Shown: in pieces, positions 48,544-57,065 of the stretch
Position numbering within the stretch: position 1 is the stretch's first letter
How the letters are laid out: each line of letters opens with the position of its first letter
Origin: UBA6168 sp041392505
GTDB taxonomy: Bacteria > Bacteroidota > Bacteroidia > Chitinophagales > Saprospiraceae
Direction of reading: 5' to 3'
DNA: 64,000 bases
NCBI GenBank assembly: GCA_041392505.1
Contig: JAWKLX010000040.1
Location: 1-64,000, forward strand
Notes under the pieces: generated by a model
What the model saw: only the letters and a program-made list of their open reading frames with translations
Told to the model about the DNA's origin: nothing
Databases searched by the model: none
Program-made: the position numbers and the translations under genes

Positions 48544-48608
48544 GAAATTAGAAATTGGGAAATTAAGAAATTGATAATCAAGGATTTAATTTCCCAATTT
48601 CTAATTTC
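48544..48608. repeat. 23-bp perfect inverted repeat upstream of miaB
   Basis: Arms at 48544-48566 and 48586-48608 are perfect complements with core tagaaattgggaaatt. The 19-nt interior also echoes the arm (gaaattgata). It lies in the 383-bp divergent gap between miaB and the small lipoprotein gene. Similar wording (atcaatttctaatttct) occurs near 13390 in the MNIO operon gap, without a second arm. Confidence 0.65.
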
Positions 48609-48857
48609 CTAATGCCTTTAATGCATCCAAAGTTTCTGCCCTCCAATACATTCAAAATACTTTTTTTGAGGCCCTTTTTGGAAAAGGAGTGCAAAGATAG
48701 CTTTTCAGTTTGGGATTGGTGACAAAATGTCATGCTTTTAAAATTCATTAAAACATGGAAAAAAACTTTAATGAAGGAATAGCAGCGGGAGTGATCGAAA
48801 ATCCGTTTTTTTGCGGTGAACTACTTTACTTTTCATTTTTATTAAAAATTTCTAACA

Positions 48858-49223
48858 ATGAAATACGCTATTTACCTTTTCGCTTTCGCTACCATTTTTA
48901 CAGTTGCCGCCTGCGGTGATGATGAAGACCCAAAACCTTCCTGCAACCTTGATAATATAACCTATACCAACACCATAGCGCAGATAATTACGGACAATGG
49001 TTGTGCCCAATCCGGTTGCCACCAAGCAGGCTCTGGCTTGGGAAGTGGCAGTTTGGCCAATTATGAAGACACCAAAGAATTTGTCCTCAAAGGAAGAATT
49101 TTGGGGTCACTGCGGAGGGAAAATGGTTTTGCAGCCATGCCAAGAGACCCTGCCACCGGAAACGCCGATACCCCATTGGCAGAATGTGACATCGACAAAA
49201 TCGAAGCATGGATAGACGCATAA
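48858..49223 (+). CDS. Small cytochrome c-like lipoprotein
   Basis: The 121-residue product has a lipoprotein signal (TVAACGDDEDPKPSC) and one haem-type motif NGCAQSGCHQAGSGLGSGS. The motif is CX4CH rather than the usual CX2CH, a form seen in short Bacteroidota lipoproteins of this kind. The C-terminal GFAAMPRDPATGNADTPLAECDIDKIEAWIDA resembles the last helix of a mono-haem cytochrome with its Met ligand (AMPR). It would be anchored in a periplasmic or outer leaflet. Haem attachment is unproven. Confidence 0.75.
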   Translation: MKYAIYLFAFATIFTVAACGDDEDPKPSCNLDNITYTNTIAQIITDNGCAQSGCHQAGSGLGSGSLANYEDTKEFVLKGRILGSLRRENGFAAMPRDPATGNADTPLAECDIDKIEAWIDA

Positions 49224-49256
49224 CCCCTGAATAATTTGCATTCTCACGAAAAAATA

Positions 49257-49298
49257 CGGCAAGACGCACCAATTGGTGCGGTGCTCTTGCGTTTTTTT
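49257..49298 (+). terminator. Hairpin terminator between convergent genes
   Basis: Inner palindrome gcaccaattggtgc (49266-49279) and outer arms gcaag / cttgc form a stem followed by gttttttt. It lies between the small lipoprotein gene (+) and the PH-like gene (-). Confidence 0.7.
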
Positions 49299-49315
49299 GT
49301 AGGAAAGAAATATAA

Positions 49316-49801
49316 TTATACAAGCACTTGGCTAACCGCCTGCCTCAACCCTTTGAGGTTTCTCGCCCCAATGACGATGTTGTCCCCGTCTTTGGTTTTT
49401 AAATGAAGGCCGCTCCTACCAATCAAACTAAACCGTTTTTCATGGTCGAAAGTGACTCCCCAACCACTGGTTCGGGCAGGCCCTTTGGTGGAAAGGATTT
49501 CGCACTCTTCCACATCCTCCCATTTGACTTTGTGTTTCTTGTTGCCAAAAGGGGAATACTGGACACTGATGCTTTTCTCCGTTACGCTCACGGAAAGCCG
49601 TAAATTAACCAGGTACCACAAGGTGACAGCTAATGGGACGATAAAAGCAAAATAGGTCAGGGCCGACATTGGTTCTTCAATTGGTGAAATCCAATGCTGC
49701 TTCACAAAGCGGAAAGTGAGACCTATGATGAAAAACGCCAACAATGCGATGACCTCCCATCCGGTAAACCGCTGTTTTTCTTTGAAAATTTTCTTTGACA
49801 T
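49316..49801 (-). CDS. Membrane protein with bacterial PH-like domain
   Basis: The 161-residue protein has two membrane helices (about 15-32 and 45-65) and then a beta-rich soluble domain with a PH-like strand pattern (SVTEKSISVQYSPFGNKKHKVKWEDVEECEIL … GWGVTFDHEKRFSLIGRSGLHLKTKDGDNIVIGARN). Such small two-helix plus PH-like proteins are common in Bacteroidota and have no assigned function. It is transcribed alone. Confidence 0.65.
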   Translation of the reverse strand: MSKKIFKEKQRFTGWEVIALLAFFIIGLTFRFVKQHWISPIEEPMSALTYFAFIVPLAVTLWYLVNLRLSVSVTEKSISVQYSPFGNKKHKVKWEDVEECEILSTKGPARTSGWGVTFDHEKRFSLIGRSGLHLKTKDGDNIVIGARNLKGLRQAVSQVLV

Positions 49802-50337
49802 GGTTAAACTATTTGATGTTTTCTCTTGTGAATTCCTCCGAAACCGTAACTTCTTCTTGGCTATTCACAGGGAAAACGAAGATTGGTGAAATAAAAACAT
49901 CCTCAAATAAATGGATGAATTTGACTATTCATAGGGCTTAGAATGTAAATACGAAGATAGGCTAATTTACTTTAATGTTACTTAAAATTTACATTAAATT
50001 AACATTGAGAACATTCTAATAGTTCTCATGAGCTGCATTTTTATTGAAATGGTTAAATACCAAACAAAAAATATTGGAGATCGCTATAGCTTTGCCAATG
50101 TTAACCCAACATTAATTACCATCTAACAATGAGTTATTGGGACTATTCTTTGTAAGTATAATTTATACATTTGGCTTTTGATACCATAAAGGGCAGCAAA
50201 TGTTATGCGTTGGGGATGGAAATACTCCAATTCATTTGCAAGCCCTTCGAACCCAAACAGTCTATATTTTTTAGACTTGACATGAAAAATAATCACTCTG
50301 GACTCTGCAATCCAGGCTACAAAACCAACGATAAGCA
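49802..50337. other. Intergenic region, 536 bp
   Basis: AT-rich gap between the diverging PH-like and PiT-like genes; presumed promoters. Short frames inside it show no family features and no repeats stand out. Confidence 0.45.
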
Positions 50338-51393
50338 ATGGATCTTACCTTAGCAGTAATGTGGGTTGGCTTTTTCCTCGCCTCCTATTCTGTCGTCGGC
50401 AACGACGTTATCCAAACCTTGGGTACATTTCTCACCTCCAATGAAAAAACCATGAAATGGTGGGTGTTGTGGCTGTTCGCCGCCACCATTTTATCCGCGG
50501 CTTTGATCAATGGCTACACTCAAGACGATATTTCTTACGGGCGCTTGGAAAAATTCCGGGAGAGTCTTCAAGGGCTTCATTACAGTTGGTATTACATGTT
50601 ACCGCCTTTAGTGCTGATGGTCATTACTCGTTGGGGGATACCAGTGAGTACGACTTTTATGATACTGACCCTATTCTCCTTGAGTGACATCCCGAATGAT
50701 ATGCCGACCATGCTTTCAAGCGTTTTTGATTCAGATACCAGGCTCGGTGGCATGATCGAAAAATCTGTATTGGGGTACATCGTCGCTTTTATTTCGGGGA
50801 CTATCATCTATGTTCTGATCACCCGAATGACGGAAAAGCGTTTTATCGACAATCCCCCAACCAAAGTTTCCATGCAGGTCTGGACGGTCTTGCAATGGTG
50901 TTCAACTGGTTTTCTCTGGTACCAATGGCTATCGCAAGACTTGGCCAATATTTATGTATACCTACGGGGAGGCTACGATATGAGTGTTTGGGAATTTGTT
51001 GCCAGCCTTCTGATTTTGGTCATTTTGCTCGGCTATATTTTTTACCAGAAAGGAGGGGCTGTACAAGATGTTGTCCGGAAAAAAACCAACACTGCGGATA
51101 TTCGTTCTGCCACTTTTATTGATTTCATTTACGCCATGATCTTGATGGTATTCAAAGGTGAGAAATTCTTTGGCCTCGGCTTCGAACTACCTTGGACGGG
51201 TAACCTGCCGATGAGTACGACTTGGGTGTTCATCGGACTCTTGGCCGGACGGGAAATTGGAATGCGCCTCAACTTAGAAAAAACAGTTACAAAGAAGATT
51301 TCGAAGATGATTTTTGCTGATCTTGGTAAGGTCTTTTTTGGATTGATTGTAAGTGTAGTATTGGTGTTTATTATTAAGTTGTTAGCGGGTTGA
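50338..51393 (+). CDS. Divergent PiT-type (phosphate transporter-like) membrane protein
   Basis: The 351-residue protein has about nine to ten membrane helices. Two segments recall the duplicated signature of the PiT family: GNDVIQTLGTFL near residue 22 (compare GANDVANxxGT) and GIPVSTTFMIL near residue 102 (compare PISTTH). A second PMSTTWVFIGLLAGREIG near residue 285 matches the other half. PiT proteins take up inorganic phosphate or sulfate with H+ or Na+. No large cytoplasmic loop is present and no PhoU-like gene adjoins. Assignment to a distant branch is likely, substrate open. Confidence 0.65.
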   Translation: MDLTLAVMWVGFFLASYSVVGNDVIQTLGTFLTSNEKTMKWWVLWLFAATILSAALINGYTQDDISYGRLEKFRESLQGLHYSWYYMLPPLVLMVITRWGIPVSTTFMILTLFSLSDIPNDMPTMLSSVFDSDTRLGGMIEKSVLGYIVAFISGTIIYVLITRMTEKRFIDNPPTKVSMQVWTVLQWCSTGFLWYQWLSQDLANIYVYLRGGYDMSVWEFVASLLILVILLGYIFYQKGGAVQDVVRKKTNTADIRSATFIDFIYAMILMVFKGEKFFGLGFELPWTGNLPMSTTWVFIGLLAGREIGMRLNLEKTVTKKISKMIFADLGKVFFGLIVSVVLVFIIKLLAG

Positions 51394-51415
51394 TTCTTTT
51401 CCAACCCTGAATGTG

Positions 51416-51457
51416 AACGGGCAGTATGGCTGAAGCCATACTGCCCGTTTATTTTTT
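51416..51457 (+). terminator. Strong terminator after the PiT-like gene
   Basis: Perfect 15-bp stem aacgggcagtatggc (51416-51430) / gccatactgcccgtt (51435-51449) with loop tgaa and a T-rich tail. Confidence 0.92.
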
Positions 51458-51694
51458 AAAACCTTTACTATCAACGGTTTAAGTCAAAATATTTCAATGT
51501 TTTTAGAGTAAGTTTTTGCCCGTTTTAACCCTAAGGTGACGCATACTTAACGCAAAGTTAATGCAGCCTGTCATGGGTGAACAAATTTTCCATACTACGT
51601 TTGCGGCGAAATTGAAATCGCTACTACCTCGGGTTTTCGATGGTCGATTTAAGTCCACCAAAAACTCTCATTTAATCTGATAAATTTACTTTTT

Positions 51695-53023
51695 ATGAAC
51701 AAGCTAATTTCAAAATTTTTATTCTTTGCCCTTGCTATTGCGGCATTCACCTTCACCTCTTGTGGTGATGATGACACAGCAGAACCTGAAACTTGTGCAA
51801 CTTTAGGTTGCCCAGATGGTTTCACCTGCGAAAATGACGTTTGTGTTCAAATCGTAACCGATTGCAACACAACGCCTTGTCCAGATGGCTTTGTATGCGA
51901 AAATGGAACTTGTGTTTCTGCTACAGTGAGAGTAACTTCTAACATTACTGCTGACGCTACTTGGACAGCCAACAAGACCTACATCCTTGCAACCCGTGTT
52001 GCTGTTGTCAATGGTGTAACATTGACTATTGAGCCAGGAACAGTTATCAAAGGTGAAGCTGGCCAAGGCCCTAACGCTACTGCCCTTTTGGTAGCTCGTG
52101 GTGGCAAAATCAATGCCTGCGGAACTGCTGACCTTCCAATTATCTTTACTTCTATCGCTGATAACATCACTGGTGCTGATGTAGCAGCAGGAAACCTGGA
52201 AAGCCCAAACCTTAACCCTGACGTAAATGGTCTTTGGGGAGGTGTATTACTTTTAGGCAAAGCTAAAATTTCTGTTGCTGGCGATGCTGTGGAGGCTCAA
52301 ATTGAAGGTATCCCAACGTCTGACCCTAATGGTCTTTACGGTGGTACTGACGATGCTGACAACTCTGGAACATTATGCTATGTCTCTATCCGCCACGGTG
52401 GTACCAACATCGGTGATGGTAACGAAATCAACGGTCTTACTTTAGGCGGTGTTGGTTCTGGTACTTCTATCAACCACATCGAAATCGTAGCTAACCAGGA
52501 CGATGGTGTTGAGTGGTTCGGTGGTACAGTTAGCGTTTCCAACCTCGTAGTTTGGAACAACGGTGACGATGCTGTTGATACTGACCAAGCTTGGGCTGGT
52601 ACTTTGGACAACTTTGTAGTTGTTGGCCCAGCTAATAGCTGCTTGGAATTGGATGGTCCTGAAGGCTCATACAAAGCAGGTCACAAAATCCAGAATGGTT
52701 ATGTAATTGCGAATACTGGTTCAGAAGTTACATTGAATGAATTCTTGATTGACGTTGATGGTGGTGCTACTGCTACTATTGTTGACCTGAAAAACATTTA
52801 CGTCACGGGTATCATCGACAATTCAAATACCATTGCAGGCCCTCCATCTCAAGTACCAACCACTACTTGGACGAACATCGTGTTGGACATCCCAGCTGGA
52901 GACAACTTGGCCGATTACATCGATGAAGGAGTTGTACCTGCTGGTGTAACTGCAACTGGTGCATCTACTGCTGACTTAACCGTATTCGGCTGGACTTGGA
53001 CTAAAAGAGCTGGTGCTTTCTAA
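51695..53023 (+). CDS. Beta-helix lipoprotein with two EGF-like Cys repeats
   Basis: The 442-residue product has a lipoprotein signal (FTFTSCGDDD). Residues 30-75 hold two copies of a Cys motif (CATLGCPDGFTCENDVCV and CNTTPCPDGFVCENGTCV). The rest is a Gly/Asn/Asp-rich right-handed beta-helix (TLTIEPGTVIKGEAGQG, GLWGGVLLLGKAKI, VSIRHGGTNIGDGNEINGLTLGGVGSGT, NQDDGVEWFGGTVSV). Such surface lipoproteins in Bacteroidota often sit beside a TonB receptor, as here (139 bp before it, with an attenuator-like hairpin between). A role as the exposed binding partner of that receptor is inferred. Codon use suggests high expression. Confidence 0.8.
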   Translation: MNKLISKFLFFALAIAAFTFTSCGDDDTAEPETCATLGCPDGFTCENDVCVQIVTDCNTTPCPDGFVCENGTCVSATVRVTSNITADATWTANKTYILATRVAVVNGVTLTIEPGTVIKGEAGQGPNATALLVARGGKINACGTADLPIIFTSIADNITGADVAAGNLESPNLNPDVNGLWGGVLLLGKAKISVAGDAVEAQIEGIPTSDPNGLYGGTDDADNSGTLCYVSIRHGGTNIGDGNEINGLTLGGVGSGTSINHIEIVANQDDGVEWFGGTVSVSNLVVWNNGDDAVDTDQAWAGTLDNFVVVGPANSCLELDGPEGSYKAGHKIQNGYVIANTGSEVTLNEFLIDVDGGATATIVDLKNIYVTGIIDNSNTIAGPPSQVPTTTWTNIVLDIPAGDNLADYIDEGVVPAGVTATGASTADLTVFGWTWTKRAGAF

Positions 53024-53081
53024 TAAATGAATTTTCAGTGTTCGAGAGGAAAGGATCACAATTCTCTTGAATAATAAGATG

Positions 53082-53129
53082 GCAAAAAGGTTTGTAAAAA
53101 ATTTTAATACAGACCTTTTTGCTCTTTTT
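53082..53129 (+). terminator. Hairpin between beta-helix lipoprotein and TonB receptor genes
   Basis: Arms gcaaaaaggtttgta (53082-53096) and tacagacctttttgc (53108-53122) pair with one mismatch and are followed by tcttttt. It could end part of the transcripts and set a higher level of the lipoprotein than of the receptor. Confidence 0.7.
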
Positions 53130-53162
53130 GATTTTAAATAAAAACTTCTAACTACTACTAAT

Positions 53163-56087
53163 ATGAAAAATTTGCTAACATCCCTGTTGGTTGCAATGTC
53201 CTTTGTTGCGTTTGGCCAATCAGGAACCATCCGGGGTACTGTCTTTGAAGACGCTTCCGGCCTTTCCATTATCGGTGGGAACATCTCCATTAAAAAATCC
53301 TCCGATGCTTCTTTCGACAACTCCATCACTGGTACCGTTACCGACCTTGACGGTTCGTTTTCCTTCTCTTTGGAACCTGGTTCTTACGACATCCAAGTTT
53401 CTTATGTCGGTTATGAAACACTGACAATCACCGAAATTCAAGTGAAAGCAAAGGAGGTGGTCAACTTGGAAACCATCAGGATGGGCGAAGCGGTGGATGA
53501 ATTGACGGAAGTTGTCGTCACAGCAAAAGCCATTAAAACTTCCGAAGTTGCGTTGCTGACCATTAAAAAGAAATCAGCTGTGATGATGGATGGTATTTCC
53601 TCCGCTAAGTTTAAACTGACCGGGGATGCTACAGCTGTGGAAGCAGCTAAGCGGGTCACTGGTGTTTCGATCGAAGGTGGAAAATATGTTTATGTCCGTG
53701 GGTTAGGTGACCGCTATTCTAAAACGACCCTGAACCAGGTAGATATTCCGGGCCTCGACCCAGACAAGAACACGATCCAGATGGACATTTTCCCCACTAA
53801 TCTGATTGATAATATCATTGTCAGCAAGAACTTCACGGCTGACATGCCTGCCGATTTTACGGGTGGTTTGCTCAATATAGAAACAAAAGATTTTCCAGAT
53901 GACAAAACCTTTAATGTATCTGTCAGCACTACTGTTAATCCCAGCATGCACTTCAACTCCGATTATTTAACTTATGATGGTGGCAAAACTGACTTTTTGG
54001 GGTTTGATGATGGATCAAGGGGTTTACCAGCATTAGCTAACCAACAAAACATACCTACCCCGCTGAACCAAAACTACTCTCCTCAAGAGGTTAATGATTT
54101 TGTGAGCAGTTTCAACCCAGAGTTGGGAGCTTCTAAGGAAACCAGCCTTATGGATTTCAGTGCCAGCATTTCCTTGGGCAACCAAATCGAGTTGAAAGGA
54201 AAAGAATCGAGCAAAAGCAGCCCAAAATTGGGGTACATTTTTTCTGCTTCCTACAAGTCTGGATATACCTATTACGACGACTTTACCTATGGAGAATTTC
54301 AACGGTCTAGTGGTTCAGAGAACGTTGAAATGGTTCCCGCTGCCGTGCAGAAAGGGCAAGTTGGCGAACGCAGCACTCTCATTGGGCTATTAGGTGGATT
54401 AGCTTATAAAAATAACCTTTCCAAATACAGACTAACAGCTATGCGCCTGCAAAACGGAGAAAGCCGTGCTTCCCAATTTGAAATTACTGATTATGATGAG
54501 GCAATTGGCCACTCAGGATTTTTTGCCACTTCTGACAACTTAGAGTACAACGAGCGTTCCTTGACCAACTTCCTTTTAAACGGAACCCACGTAATCGGAG
54601 ATTCTGGTTGGGATGTAGATTGGCGTTTGTCTTCTACTATTTCTACATCTGAAGACCCTGATATCCGGAATACTGCTTTTACACGCACCGCAACCTCTGT
54701 TACTTTCAATTCAGGTGCAGGTGGGTTACCGTCCAGAATCTGGAGGTTTTTGGATGAATTGAATGCCGTGAGCAAGGTTGATATTACTAAAAAATACCGT
54801 TTTAAAGACGAGGATGCCAAGCTGAAATTTGGCGTCAGCCATACATACAAGCAAAGGGAGTATAAAATCCTCCAATATGGCGTACAATTCTTTGGCTCCC
54901 AAGCACCTTGGGCAGATGCAGATCCAAATAGTGTTTTGGTTCCAGCCAATATTTACCCAAGCAGCCAAAACAATATTTATTTTGCATCGGGCAATAATAC
55001 CCCGAATCCGAACCAGTACGAATCAAATGTCAATAACACCGGGTTTTATGTTTCCAATGAGTTTAACCTACTACCCTACTTGAAGACCATTTTAGGCGTA
55101 AGGGCTGAAAACTTTGTGCAACGTCACACAGGCCGGGACCAAGCTTACTCTAACGGTGATGTCAATGGTCGTAACTTGGACAACGACAAAGTATTGGAAT
55201 CACTCGATTTCTTCCCTTCGGCTAACTTGATTTACTCGTTGACCGATGAACAGAACCTGCGTGGTTCTTATTCCCGCACCATTGCAAGGCCGTCATTCAA
55301 AGAGTTGTCCTTCGCTCAGATTTTAGACCCAGTATCCAACCGTATTTTCAATGGATCATTGTTCCCTTATAATGATTGGGAAGGAACACTTGTCGAGACC
55401 AACATTGACAATTTTGACCTCCGCTGGGAATTATTCCAAAAAGGTGGGCAATTGTTCTCCATCAGTGGATTTTACAAGCGTTTTAACAACCCCATCGAAC
55501 TGGTGAGGATTCCTCAGCAAATGACCAGCACAGAATACCAGCCACGTAACGTGGGAGACGGCCAACTTTTTGGAATTGAGCTGGAAATGAGAAAAGACCT
55601 TTCTTTCCTACATTCCTCTCTGGGGAACTTCGACATCAGCACCAACGTAACATTTGTTGAGTCACAAATTGATATGTCCAATGCAGAATTCCAAGCCCGT
55701 AAAGGTTTTGAAAAAGCTGGTGAAAACATTGAAATGACCAGGCAAATGGCGGGTCAATCCCCTTATGTGATCAATGCTGGTTTGAGCTACACGGATTCAG
55801 AAGCAGGATTGCAAGCAGGGTTGTTTTATAATGTGAAAGGCCCTACCCTCTTTATCGTTGGAGGAGGTTTGTTCCCGGATATTTATACTCAGCCATTCCA
55901 CAACGTAAACTTCAGTATTGCCAAGAAAATTGGTGCGGAGAAGAAAACCTCCATTGATCTGAAGGTGTCCAACATTTTAGGTGACCGGGTAGAAAGCTTC
56001 TATGAAGCATACGAAGCCCAAAGCCAAATTTTCGACAGCTTTAACCCAGGCAGAGCATTTAGCTTAGGCCTAAGCCACCAGTTCTAA
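53163..56087 (+). CDS. TonB-dependent receptor
   Basis: The 974-residue protein has a signal peptide (FVAFGQ), a carboxypeptidase-like regulatory domain (about 22-105, SGTIRGTVFEDASGLSIIGGNI … FSLEPGSYDIQVSYVGYETLTI), a plug (about 120-240, VYVRGLGDRYSKTTLNQVDIPGLDPD … NIIVSKNFTADMPADFTGGLLNIETKDFP) and a 22-strand-type barrel ending in aromatic LSHQF. VRGLGDRYS is typical of a receptor subclass that pairs with a surface lipoprotein. It takes up a large or scarce substrate using TonB energy. The upstream beta-helix lipoprotein gene is its probable partner. Confidence 0.94.
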   Translation: MKNLLTSLLVAMSFVAFGQSGTIRGTVFEDASGLSIIGGNISIKKSSDASFDNSITGTVTDLDGSFSFSLEPGSYDIQVSYVGYETLTITEIQVKAKEVVNLETIRMGEAVDELTEVVVTAKAIKTSEVALLTIKKKSAVMMDGISSAKFKLTGDATAVEAAKRVTGVSIEGGKYVYVRGLGDRYSKTTLNQVDIPGLDPDKNTIQMDIFPTNLIDNIIVSKNFTADMPADFTGGLLNIETKDFPDDKTFNVSVSTTVNPSMHFNSDYLTYDGGKTDFLGFDDGSRGLPALANQQNIPTPLNQNYSPQEVNDFVSSFNPELGASKETSLMDFSASISLGNQIELKGKESSKSSPKLGYIFSASYKSGYTYYDDFTYGEFQRSSGSENVEMVPAAVQKGQVGERSTLIGLLGGLAYKNNLSKYRLTAMRLQNGESRASQFEITDYDEAIGHSGFFATSDNLEYNERSLTNFLLNGTHVIGDSGWDVDWRLSSTISTSEDPDIRNTAFTRTATSVTFNSGAGGLPSRIWRFLDELNAVSKVDITKKYRFKDEDAKLKFGVSHTYKQREYKILQYGVQFFGSQAPWADADPNSVLVPANIYPSSQNNIYFASGNNTPNPNQYESNVNNTGFYVSNEFNLLPYLKTILGVRAENFVQRHTGRDQAYSNGDVNGRNLDNDKVLESLDFFPSANLIYSLTDEQNLRGSYSRTIARPSFKELSFAQILDPVSNRIFNGSLFPYNDWEGTLVETNIDNFDLRWELFQKGGQLFSISGFYKRFNNPIELVRIPQQMTSTEYQPRNVGDGQLFGIELEMRKDLSFLHSSLGNFDISTNVTFVESQIDMSNAEFQARKGFEKAGENIEMTRQMAGQSPYVINAGLSYTDSEAGLQAGLFYNVKGPTLFIVGGGLFPDIYTQPFHNVNFSIAKKIGAEKKTSIDLKVSNILGDRVESFYEAYEAQSQIFDSFNPGRAFSLGLSHQF

Positions 56088-56145
56088 AATAACTGTTCCC
56101 ATTCATTGGGACTGAAAGATTTTTATATTAGTAGTAATTTTAATA

Positions 56146-56180
56146 GCGAAGAAGCCTTTGGGCTTCTTCGCTTTCTTTTT
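56146..56180 (+). terminator. Terminator of the TonB receptor gene
   Basis: Perfect 11-bp stem gcgaagaagcc (56146-56156) / ggcttcttcgc (56161-56171) with loop tttg, followed by tttcttttttt. Confidence 0.92.
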
Positions 56181-56224
56181 TTGGCAGTGACTCAGATGTA
56201 AGGCTGTAGAATTTTTCCCAGCTA

Positions 56225-56420
56225 TCTTCATCGGCCCCCGACTCCTAAAGGGGAGTATTGATTTGTCATTGATTGTCAGCTTATTATAAAATCGAAAATA
56301 GACTCCCCTTCAGAGGTCGGGGGACGATGGAAAGACACCGCGCCTTAGAAAGCCTTGACGAGCCGAGCAGACTGATGATAAGTGCTTGAACGACAATTCG
56401 GCCCGCATGGAATAATATTC
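56225..56420 (-). repeat. Palindromic repeat element, copy 4 (inverted, diverged)
   Basis: Read on the minus strand, the right part starts atgcgggccgaat and continues with cgttc, gca, tta and tctgctcggc in the order seen in copy 2 at 28.06 kb. The hairpin differs: arms at 56235-56256 and 56302-56323 pair with three mismatches around a 45-nt loop (gactcc and ggggagt inside). So the flank is conserved and the palindrome has been replaced or remodelled. Confidence 0.6.
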
Positions 56421-57065
56421 ATTTTTTTGCTAAAATCATTAATTTTCAATTTTCGGGGCTAAAGTCGGGAAGCCCTTTTGTTTTATGGGTAAATCGTTCC
56501 GCTGTGCAGTCTATAGCAGGGACAATTACGCTACGCCCATCCATCGGACTTTAATCTATATATCTCGTTATCCTGTAGGTCTTTTCCCCTTTTTATTATG
56601 TGATGACACAACTGGTATAAAAAAAAACGGCAGCTCGAAAATTGAAGGAAAAATCTGAATGGGAATACCCTGAGCGTTAATCCAATTTTTAAAAGCATCC
56701 TCCTCCACCTTTGCAGAAACAAGGAGCATCAATTTGAAAATACCTTGAAAGAAGATCGGTACACAAAATCCTCAACTCAAAAAAATTAACCCAAGTAATT
56801 CTTGTCTTCATTATACTTTTATCTATTTTTAACCAAAAATTTGGATACTCTTACCCAACAACAACGAATTTATCTCCTTTCTGTTCCCTATCTCACCTCA
56901 CTCTCCTTAAGTTAAAAACCTATCTTAAATTCCCTTTTCCGATTACTAATAATTTTATGTAGAACTGAATAGAATTATTTGAGGTCAGGTCTGCCAAGCA
57001 ACACCCAGCTTAAAAAAAACTTAGTTAAAGCTGTAACATGACTCTAAATCTTAAATCAAATTATA
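56421..57065. other. Intergenic region before the giant surface-protein gene
   Basis: About 645 bp, mostly AT-rich, without a credible gene. It includes short polypurine and polypyrimidine runs and should hold the promoter for the surface-protein gene. No RNA gene seen. Confidence 0.4.
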
